Assembly (NCBI GenBank): GCA_019310195.1
Contig: JAFDET010000273.1
Location: 1-6,401, forward strand
DNA from: Deltaproteobacteria bacterium
GTDB taxonomy: Bacteria; Myxococcota_A; UBA9160; JAFDET01
Reading direction: 5' to 3'
DNA length: 6,401 bases
Made by a program: the position numbers and the translations under genes. How positions within the stretch are numbered: position 1 is the stretch's first letter; each line of letters opens with the position of its first letter. This document shows positions 1-6,401 of this stretch, one piece after another. A model generated the notes under the pieces. The model was not told where the DNA came from. It made no database searches and saw only the letters and a list, made by a program, of their open reading frames with translations.

Positions 1-1
1 T

Positions 2-2053
2 GAGGCCCCCCGCAACCGGCTCGCCCGCGAGACCAGCGCCTACTTGCGCCAGCACCAGACGAACCCCGTGGAGTGGTGGCCCTGGGGCTCGGAGGCGTTG
101 GGCCACGCCGCGGCCGAGGACAAGCCGCTGCTGGTCTCCATCGGCTACAGCGCCTGTCACTGGTGCCACGTGATGGCCCACGAGTCCTTCGAAGACGACG
201 CGACGGCCGCCCTGATGAACCGCCTGTTCGTGAACGTGAAGGTCGACCGGGAAGAGCGGCCCGACGTGGATCAGCTCTACATGGATACGGTGGTGAGGCT
301 CACGGGGCACGGCGGCTGGCCCCTCACGGTGTTCTGCACACCCGACGGCCGGCCCTTCTACGGCGGCACCTACTACCCGCCGGAGCCGCGCCACGGGATG
401 CCCGCCTTCCGCCAGGTGCTGGAGGCGGTAGAGCGCGCCTGGCGCGAGCGGCGGGACGAGGTCCAGGGCCAGGCCGCCGAGATCCTGCGCGCACTGGACA
501 CGCGCCCCAGCGGCACGGCCGAGGCCCTGCCGGGCCGGCTGGGCCTGACCCGGGCGGCCGAGCAGCTCCTGGCCCATGCGGATCGCGAGCACGGCGGCTT
601 CGGCGACGCACCCAAGTTTCCCACGCCCACCAGCCTGGACCTGTTGCTGGCGGCGGCCGACGTCCTGCCCGCGGCCCAGGCGCGCGAGGCCGTGGAGCAC
701 GTGGTCTTCAGCGCCCGGGCCATGAGCCGGGGCGGGGTCTACGACCAGCTCGGCGGCGGCTTCCACCGCTACTCCGTGGACGCCGCCTGGATCGTTCCTC
801 ACTTCGAGAAGATGCTCTACGACCAGGGCCAGCTGCTCTCGACCCTGGCCGAGGCCTGGCGGCGCAGCGGCGCCGACGATGCGGCCCTGGTCTGGCCTCT
901 GCGCGAAACCGTGGACTACCTGCGCCGCGAGATGACGGCACCCGACGGCGGCTGGTACGCCAGCGGCGATGCCGACAGCGAGGGCGAAGAGGGCCTCTAC
1001 TTCGTCTGGACCCCGGCCCAGGTGGAAGCGGTGCTGGGCGCGGACGCCGCCGCCGACTTCTGCGCCGCGTACGACGTGACGCCCGGCGGAAACTTCGAGA
1101 ACGGCGCCAGCGTGCTGCGCGATCGCTCGCAGCGACCGCGCGAGCAGTGGAGCGGCCAGCGCGCCGCGCTCCTCGAGGCCCGCGGCGGCCGCGTGGCCCC
1201 CGGCGTGGACCCCAAGCGCGTCGCCGCCTGGCAGGGGCTGGTAATCTCCGGCCTGGCACGCGCCGGAAGCCTGCTGGACGAGCGGAGCTGGATCGGCGAG
1301 GCGGCGGCCGCCGCCGACTTCGTGCTGCAGCGGATGCGCGACGCCGACGGGCGGCTGCTGCGGGTCTTCGCCGAGGGACGCGCCGGCATCCCGGCCTTCC
1401 TGGACGATCACGCGGCGCTGCTGGCGGCCTTCCTGGACCTGCACCGCGCCGGCGCCGGCGAGCGCTGGCTGCCGGCCGCGCTGGAGCTGGCCGACGTCGT
1501 GGCCGAACGCTTCTTCAGTCGCGACGACGGCGACCTCTTCCTCACACCCAACGACGCCGAGCCGCTGGCGCACCGCCCGCGCTCCGACCACGACGGGGCC
1601 ACGCCGCACTCCGCCGGTCTGGCCTGCCTGGGACTGGTGCGCGTCGCCGCGCTGGCGGGCCGCAGAGACCTGGCGCGCGTGGCGAGCCACGTGTTCCGCA
1701 CCCACGCGTTCGCGGTCGAAAGCGCCCCGGCGGCGTGGCCGACCCTGCTGCGCGCGGCCACACTGGCGGAACGCGGCACGGCGGTAGCCGTGATCGTCGG
1801 CGCCCCCGACGATCCCGACACGCGAGCGCTGGCGCAGCGGGCGCGGGCCCGCCTGGCGCCCGAGGACGGCGTGGTGTGTGTCTCCGACGGCGAAGCCCGG
1901 CCGCCCGGCCTGGACACCCGCTGGATCGAGGGCCGGGAGACGTCGGGCGGGCGCGCCACGGCCTACCTGTGCCGAGGCACCACGTGCTCGCTGCCGGTCA
2001 CCGACCCCGACGAGCTGGACAGACTGGACGAACTTCGAGCCCCGGAGGCCTGA
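2..2053 (+). CDS. DUF255 / thioredoxin-fold protein (YyaL/SPATA20 family), 5' partial
   Basis: The frame is open from the left edge and encodes NRLARETSAYLRQHQTNPVE before the first TTG-compatible position at 44. That stretch matches the conserved N-terminus of this family, so the true start lies upstream and 44 is not a start. The visible 683 residues are close to the usual family length of about 680-700, so little is missing. The N-terminal third is the thioredoxin-like DUF255 domain with the CHWC motif (codons 155-166, in YSACHWCHVMAHESFED). It is followed by GGWPLTVFCTPDG and GGTYYPP. The rest resembles an (alpha/alpha)6 barrel and ends with the conserved CRGTTCSLPVTDPDEL tail. The family (COG1331; human SPATA20, Bacillus YyaL) has no firmly established reaction; a redox or sugar-related role is only suggested by its folds. 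No signal peptide can be judged because the start is absent. The stop overlaps the next start by one base (TGATG), which suggests translational coupling. Confidence 0.93.
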   Translation, partial: EAPRNRLARETSAYLRQHQTNPVEWWPWGSEALGHAAAEDKPLLVSIGYSACHWCHVMAHESFEDDATAALMNRLFVNVKVDREERPDVDQLYMDTVVRLTGHGGWPLTVFCTPDGRPFYGGTYYPPEPRHGMPAFRQVLEAVERAWRERRDEVQGQAAEILRALDTRPSGTAEALPGRLGLTRAAEQLLAHADREHGGFGDAPKFPTPTSLDLLLAAADVLPAAQAREAVEHVVFSARAMSRGGVYDQLGGGFHRYSVDAAWIVPHFEKMLYDQGQLLSTLAEAWRRSGADDAALVWPLRETVDYLRREMTAPDGGWYASGDADSEGEEGLYFVWTPAQVEAVLGADAAADFCAAYDVTPGGNFENGASVLRDRSQRPREQWSGQRAALLEARGGRVAPGVDPKRVAAWQGLVISGLARAGSLLDERSWIGEAAAAADFVLQRMRDADGRLLRVFAEGRAGIPAFLDDHAALLAAFLDLHRAGAGERWLPAALELADVVAERFFSRDDGDLFLTPNDAEPLAHRPRSDHDGATPHSAGLACLGLVRVAALAGRRDLARVASHVFRTHAFAVESAPAAWPTLLRAATLAERGTAVAVIVGAPDDPDTRALAQRARARLAPEDGVVCVSDGEARPPGLDTRWIEGRETSGGRATAYLCRGTTCSLPVTDPDELDRLDELRAPEA

Positions 2054-3098
2054 TGCCCGATCCCCGCGACGAATCCCGCTACGGAACCGGCCACGACGAC
2101 GGCCTGGAGCCGCTGGCTCCCCTGGACCCGTCGCAGGTCGGCAGCGTGGACGAGCTGGTGCGCGCCATGAGCCGGACCGCCTTCGGCGGGCGCTCGGGGA
2201 GGCTGCGGATGTGCTGGAGGCCATGGTCCGGGACGCCGACTGCTTCCGCGTGGTCACGGTGTCGGGCGCCATGACCATCGCCAAGCAGGGCCTGCTGCTC
2301 ACGGAGATGATCGATCGGGGCTGGGTCCAGGCCGTTGTCTCCACCGGCGCGCTCATGACCCACGGCTTCGTGGAGAGCGCGGGCATGCTGCACTTCAAGC
2401 ACCGCCCCAGCATGGACGACGAGCACCTCTACGCGCGCGGCTACAACCGCGTCTACGACACCATCGAGCTCGAGAAGAATCTCGACGACACGGAGCGCGC
2501 GCTGCAGCGGGCACTGGAGGACGTCCCGGAGGACACCGTGCTGTCCAGCCGGCTCATCCACCAGAAGCTCGGTCAGCATCTGGACGAAACCGTCGACGGG
2601 CGCGCGATCCTGAAGAGCGCCTACCGGAAGGACGTGCCGGTCTACGTGCCGGCCTTCACCGACTCGGAGCTGGGCCTCGACCTGGCCATCTACAAGCAGA
2701 CCCAGGCGGAGCGCTCGGGGCGCAGCATTGCATTCGATCCGTTCCTCGACCTGGACCACTTCGCGAACCTGGTGAGGCAGCACGAGCGCATGGGGATCTT
2801 CACCATCGGCGGCGGCGTCCCGCGCAACTGGGCCCAGCAGGTGGGCCCCTACCTCGAGATCCTGCGCAAGCGGATCGGCAGCCCCGAGCCGGTACGACGC
2901 TATCGCTACGCCGTGCGCATCTGCCCCGAGCCCGAGCACTGGGGCGGCCTCTCGGGCTGCTCCTACACCGAGGGCGTGTCGTGGGGCAAGTTCGTGCCGG
3001 AGTCGGAAGGCGGGCGGCACGTCGAGGTCTTCTCGGATGCGACGATCGCGTGGCCCCTGGTGGTGCGGGCCGTCATGGAACGCCTGGATCGCGACTGA
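2053..3098 (+). CDS. Deoxyhypusine synthase-like protein, frameshifted near its N-terminus
   Basis: The gene starts at ATG 2053 (MPDPRDESRYGTGHDDG...), which overlaps the previous stop and has GGAGG four bases upstream. This frame reads family-like sequence to VRAMSRTAFGGR (about 2188-2193), then loses homology and stops at 2272-2274. Homology resumes one frame back at about 2193 (LGEAADVLEAMVRDADCF) and runs to the TGA at 3096-3098. The body is DHS-like throughout: SGAMTIAKQG, VVSTGALMTHG, NRVYDTIELEKNLD, VPAFTDSELGLDLA, FTIGGGVPRNW and TEGVSWGKF. The Lys codon at 2988-2990 in SWGK corresponds to the catalytic Lys329 of human DHS, which forms the enamine/imine with the butylamine group. The spermidine-contact residues as I recall them (His288, Asp316) are Trp (2829-2831) and Leu (2949-2951) here. 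Repaired length would be about 349 residues, similar to human DHS (369). Bacteria lack eIF5A, so the substrate is probably a free polyamine or other amine; this is inference. The break may be a real mutation or a sequencing/assembly error. Confidence 0.85.
2196..2202 (+). promoter_or_regulatory. Internal Shine-Dalgarno-like site just after the frameshift
   Basis: GGGGAGG lies eight bases before GTG 2211, which is in the downstream frame of the deoxyhypusine-synthase-like gene. If the frameshift is real, reinitiation here (or at ATG 2223) could still give a protein lacking about the first 53 residues. The same bases also encode the conserved LGEA stretch, so the match may be coincidental. Confidence 0.25.
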
Positions 3099-3117
3099 GC
3101 GCCGGCCGCGCCCGTGG

Positions 3118-3123
3118 TATCCT
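3118..3123 (+). promoter_or_regulatory. Candidate -10 element (TATCCT) for a leaderless dehydrogenase transcript
   Basis: TATCCT is the only AT-leaning hexamer in the G+C-rich gap between the deoxyhypusine-synthase-like gene and the dehydrogenase. It ends eight bases before the in-frame GTG at 3132. This is the spacing expected if transcription begins at or next to the start codon, and no Shine-Dalgarno sequence precedes any candidate start here. The -35 region is poor (CTGAGC at 3095-3100, 17-base spacer, overlapping the upstream stop). The call rests on pattern and position only. Confidence 0.33.
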
Positions 3124-3155
3124 CCCCTGCCGTGACGCCCCCCAGCCATCCGTCC

Positions 3156-4181
3156 ATGCGCGCCGCCGTTGCCCACGGAGCACGCGACGTGCGCCTGGAA
3201 GCGCGGGCCGTCCCTGAGCCGGGGCCGGGCGAGGCCCGGGTCCGGGTGCGCGCCTGCGGGCTGTGCGGCTCCGACCGGCATCTCTACGCCCTGGGGGCCT
3301 ACGGTGCGAATGTGGTTCCGGGCCACGAGATCGCCGGCGAAGTCGACGCGCTGGGCGACGGCGTCGTAGGCTGGAGCGCGGGCGACTCGGTCGTCGTGGA
3401 GCCGCTCCAGTCCTGCGGCCGCTGCGAACCGTGCCGGCGCGGGCTGGAGGCCATCTGCACCGAGGGCGCCTTCTTCGGCGTTCACCGCGACGGCGGCTTC
3501 GCCGAATACCTGGTCGTGCCCGCGCGCCGCCTGTTCCGCGTCCCTGCGGACCTGGCGCCCCCGGTGGCGGCCCTGGCTGAGCCCGCAGCTGTGGCCATCC
3601 ACGGCCTGCGCCGCGTCGGCATGCAGAGCGGCGCCCGGGTCCTGGTGCTGGGAGCCGGTCCGCTGGGGCTGATGTCGCTGGTCGCGGCCCAGCGCCTGGG
3701 GGCCAAGCAGGTGTGGATCAGCGCGCGCCACCCCGCCCAGGCGCAGGCGGCGCGCGACCTGGGCGCGGAGCGCGTGCTGGGAGAGAGCGAGGCCGACCTG
3801 GCCCAGGACGCAGCGGGTGAGCGTCCCGACATCGTCGTGGAGACCGTGGGCGGCGCCGCGGACACGCTCCAGGTGGCGTCCCGGGCGGTGGCTCCGGGCG
3901 GCGGCATCTCCATCCTGGGCCTGTTCCTCTCCGACCTCTCCCTGCCGGGCTACCCGCTCTTCGCGAAAGAGGTGACCCTCGCCTGGTCCAACTGCTACTC
4001 GCGCTCACACCGCGGCCAGGAGCGCGCCGACTTTGACGACGCCGTCGAACTGGTGGACCAGGAGCGCGAGCGTCTGGGCCTCTTCACCACCCACACGGTG
4101 GGACTCGACGAGGTGACCCGCGCCTACGCCCTGACCGACCAGCGCCCGGCCGGATTCGTGAAGGCTACAGTCTGCCCCTGA
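3156..4181 (+). CDS. Zinc-dependent medium-chain alcohol dehydrogenase (threonine/sorbitol dehydrogenase-like)
   Basis: This is a 341-residue member of the zinc-binding MDR superfamily, which oxidises secondary alcohols or polyols with NAD(P)+. Catalytic zinc ligands are visible: Cys37 (CGLCGSD), His57-Glu58 (GHE) and Glu142 (AEPAAVAIHG). The structural zinc site is Cys87, Cys90, Cys93 and Cys101 (CGRCEPCRRGLEAIC). The Rossmann nucleotide loop is GAGPLG at 166-171. After the second Rossmann strand the sequence is SARH (189-192), with no acidic residue where NAD-preferring members have Asp. An Arg is present, which suggests NADP(H); this is inference. ATG 3156 was chosen because MRAAVAHG matches the usual beginning of the family. 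In-frame GTG at 3132 (leaderless option) and GTG at 3114 would add 8 or 14 residues of proline/serine-rich sequence. The gene follows the deoxyhypusine-synthase-like gene by 57 bases. The substrate cannot be named; L-threonine, sorbitol or 2,3-butanediol dehydrogenases are the closest named relatives. Confidence 0.92.
   Translation: MRAAVAHGARDVRLEARAVPEPGPGEARVRVRACGLCGSDRHLYALGAYGANVVPGHEIAGEVDALGDGVVGWSAGDSVVVEPLQSCGRCEPCRRGLEAICTEGAFFGVHRDGGFAEYLVVPARRLFRVPADLAPPVAALAEPAAVAIHGLRRVGMQSGARVLVLGAGPLGLMSLVAAQRLGAKQVWISARHPAQAQAARDLGAERVLGESEADLAQDAAGERPDIVVETVGGAADTLQVASRAVAPGGGISILGLFLSDLSLPGYPLFAKEVTLAWSNCYSRSHRGQERADFDDAVELVDQERERLGLFTTHTVGLDEVTRAYALTDQRPAGFVKATVCP
4166..4171 (+). promoter_or_regulatory. 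Weak candidate -10 element upstream of the acyl-CoA dehydrogenase
   Basis: TACAGT sits inside the last codons of the alcohol dehydrogenase, 34 bases before the next start. It resembles a -10 hexamer, but no convincing -35 lies 16-18 bases upstream. It could give the acyl-CoA dehydrogenase its own transcript; read-through from the dehydrogenase is equally possible. Confidence 0.18.
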
Positions 4182-4194
4182 CGCCCCCCAACCC

Positions 4195-4203
4195 GGAAGG
4201 AAG
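4195..4203 (+). promoter_or_regulatory. Shine-Dalgarno sequence of the acyl-CoA dehydrogenase
   Basis: GGAAGGAAG ends two bases before ATG 4206, with its GGAAGG core five bases away. It is the purine-rich site that fixes this start and is among the clearest on the plus strand of the window. Confidence 0.7.
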
Positions 4204-4205
4204 CC

Positions 4206-5402
<1,197 letters not shown>

Positions 5403-5413
5403 CCCAGCCTAGA

Positions 5414-5426
5414 CGGCGACGCGCCG
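5414..5426. terminator. Small hairpin in the convergent gap, doubtful terminator
   Basis: CGGCG-ACG-CGCCG can form a 5-bp stem with a 3-base loop between the convergent acyl-CoA dehydrogenase and crotonase genes. It is followed by the palindrome GCGCCGGCGC (5421-5430), which overlaps it. There is no T-tract on either strand, so a classical intrinsic terminator is not supported. The site is listed because it is the only structure in the 28-base gap where transcription from both sides should end. Confidence 0.2.
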
Positions 5427-5430
5427 GCGC

Positions 5431-6339
5431 TCAGCGTTTGCGGGAGCCGTAGTCCTCGAAGGGCTCGCCGTCGCGTTCGCGAACGGCCTCGCGGAAGCCC
5501 ACCTCCTGGGCGCGCGCCACGAAGTCGAGGCCCTCCTGGGTGTGGCGCGCGATGCCGTCGAAGAGCGTTCCCGCCAGTCGGCTCGAGGCCAGGCCCATGT
5601 TCTCGGCGGTCTGGTTGCAGAGCAGCTTCAGCATCACCAGCTGGTTGGTCGGCACTTGCGCCATGCGCGTAGCCAGGGCCCGGGCGCGCTCCAGGAGCGC
5701 ATCGTCGGGCACGACCTCGCAGATCATCCCCATCTCCGCAGCCGTCGCTGCGGAGATCTCGTCGCCGGTGAGCAGGTAACGCTTCGCCTTCTCCAAGCCC
5801 ATGCGGTAGACCCACATGGCCGTGGTCGGCGTGCCCCAGACCCGGGACGGCGGGTAGCCGAAGCGCGCACCCTCCCCGGCTACGATCAGGTCGGCGCACA
5901 GCACCATGTCGGTGCCGCCGCCGATGCACCAGCCCTGAACGGCGGCGATGGTGGGCTTCTTCGCGTACCAGAGCTTCATGTAGGTATCGACGAAGCCGGA
6001 CATCATCCGGTAGTCGGCCACGCTGTCCCAAGCTCGTGGACCGCGCTCCCCCTCGGCCTGCGGCCGCCAGGCCGCGGAGCCGCCCCGTGGCGCCGCGTTC
6101 TCCTTGGCCGCGCTCTCGCTCGACTGGGCCTGGGTGGACCAGTCGAGACCGTAGCCGGCGCAGAAGGCCGGCCCTTCGGCGCGCAGCAGGATCACTCGCA
6201 CGTCCCGGTCCGCGTCGGCGCTGTCGATGGCCTGGGCCAGCTCGTCCCGCAGCGTCGGGGTAATGGTGTTGTAGGCCTCCGGTCGTGACAGCACGATATG
6301 GCGCACGCCGTGCTCGGTTTCGGTGCGCAGGCTCTCCAT
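5431..6339 (-). CDS. Crotonase / enoyl-CoA hydratase-family protein with altered catalytic residues
   Basis: This is a complete 302-residue crotonase-fold protein, longer than typical enoyl-CoA hydratases (about 260). The two oxyanion-hole segments are present: GPAFCAGYGLD (56-66) and QGWCIGGGTDMVL (135-147), the latter in KKPTIAAVQG context. The extra length is mostly an insertion at about 70-108, rich in Ala, Ser, Glu and Arg, between the two segments. At the positions of the two catalytic glutamates of rat enoyl-CoA hydratase, Glu144 is replaced by Asp144 (GGGTD), and the Glu164 region reads FGYPPSRVWGT without a glutamate. The C-terminus (GEPFEDYGSRKR) resembles that of other bacterial crotonases. 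Family members hydrate, isomerise, dehalogenate or cleave acyl-CoAs, so the reaction cannot be named. ATG 6339 is chosen because AAGGAG lies eight bases upstream and the start overlaps the previous stop by one base. The gene converges on the acyl-CoA dehydrogenase. Confidence 0.92.
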   Translation of the reverse strand: MESLRTETEHGVRHIVLSRPEAYNTITPTLRDELAQAIDSADADRDVRVILLRAEGPAFCAGYGLDWSTQAQSSESAAKENAAPRGGSAAWRPQAEGERGPRAWDSVADYRMMSGFVDTYMKLWYAKKPTIAAVQGWCIGGGTDMVLCADLIVAGEGARFGYPPSRVWGTPTTAMWVYRMGLEKAKRYLLTGDEISAATAAEMGMICEVVPDDALLERARALATRMAQVPTNQLVMLKLLCNQTAENMGLASSRLAGTLFDGIARHTQEGLDFVARAQEVGFREAVRERDGEPFEDYGSRKR

Positions 6340-6401
6340 CAGCGCTTCTCCTTCGTCGGTCCCAGAGACACGGCGAGCTTGGCGTCGACGCTGCGCTTCA
6401 G
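6339..6401 (-). CDS. C-terminal fragment of an unidentified minus-strand gene
   Basis: Reading leftward from the right edge, one minus-strand frame gives 20 codons ending ...SLGPTKEKR and a TGA at 6341-6339. The last base of that TGA is the first base of the crotonase ATG. The TGATG overlap, the same arrangement as at 2051-2055, and the lysine-rich hydrophilic tail make this the likely end of an upstream gene in the crotonase operon. Twenty residues are too few to assign a family, and the other frames are also largely open, so the assignment rests on the junction. Confidence 0.5.
   Translation of the reverse strand: MKRSVDAKLAVSLGPTKEKR
6348..6353 (-). promoter_or_regulatory. Shine-Dalgarno sequence of the crotonase gene
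   Basis: The minus strand reads AAGGAG eight bases before ATG 6339, a near-consensus site. It lies within the last codons of the upstream gene, which supports translationally coupled expression and fixes the crotonase start. Confidence 0.7.

Noticed and set aside
2185..2205. Programmed -1 ribosomal frameshifting in the deoxyhypusine-synthase-like gene
   Set aside because: There is no canonical X-XXY-YYZ slippery heptamer in the right phase. A simple -1 slip would leave the FGGR-LGEA segment one residue short of the family spacing, so an indel in a short repeat explains it better.
73..2274. A 733-residue plus-strand open frame overlapping the DUF255 gene
   Set aside because: Its bulk is Arg/Gly/Ala/Pro low-complexity shadow of the DUF255 gene. 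Only its last 74 codons, from ATG 2053, are meaningful: they are the start of the deoxyhypusine-synthase-like gene before its frameshift.
2079..3731. A 550-residue open frame on the minus strand across the deoxyhypusine-synthase-like and dehydrogenase genes
   Set aside because: It spans two well-supported plus-strand genes and their gap, has no recognisable motifs, and is rich in His/Arg/Ala/Gly/Pro as expected of the antisense of G+C-rich codons. Stops are rare by chance at this composition.
5421..5430. Perfect palindrome GCGCCGGCGC in the convergent gap as an operator
   Set aside because: A 10-base all-GC palindrome is expected by chance at this composition, and it lies between two gene ends where an operator has no obvious target.
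5542..6288. A 248-residue plus-strand open frame opposite the crotonase gene
   Set aside because: It has no recognisable domain and lies entirely opposite a complete minus-strand crotonase with a good ribosome-binding site.

Overview
The window is a dense, G+C-rich (about 70% by eye) bacterial segment with short intergenic gaps, TGATG stop/start overlaps and long open shadows in the wrong frames. The gene content (a DUF255/thioredoxin-fold protein, a deoxyhypusine-synthase-like protein, a zinc alcohol dehydrogenase, an ACAD10/11-like acyl-CoA dehydrogenase and a crotonase) is compatible with a metabolically versatile high-GC lineage such as Myxococcota, Binatota or a related 'deltaproteobacterial' group. 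That placement is an inference; no rRNA or other marker is present.

Layout. Bases 2-2053 (+) are the 3' part of a YyaL/SPATA20-type protein whose start lies upstream of the window. It overlaps by one base (TGATG) a deoxyhypusine-synthase-like gene, 2053-3098 (+), which carries a frameshift near 2185-2195. After 57 bases with a possible leaderless promoter comes a zinc-dependent medium-chain dehydrogenase, 3156-4181 (+). After another 24 bases with a good Shine-Dalgarno sequence comes an acyl-CoA dehydrogenase, 4206-5402 (+). A 28-base convergent gap separates it from a crotonase-family gene on the minus strand, 6339-5431. That gene is overlapped by one base by the last 20 codons of another minus-strand gene, which runs off the right edge. 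No stretch over 60 bases lacks a gene.

How the genes fit together. The acyl-CoA dehydrogenase and the crotonase face each other and both belong to acyl-CoA (beta-oxidation-like) metabolism, although both differ from the textbook enzymes at catalytic positions. The first four genes are co-directional and could be co-transcribed, but no single pathway obviously joins them. The most notable item is the deoxyhypusine-synthase homologue. It keeps the catalytic lysine but not the spermidine-contacting residues I remember from the human enzyme, and its reading frame is broken in a way that fits loss of one 4-base tandem unit. I see no tRNA, rRNA, CRISPR array, insertion sequence or phage gene.
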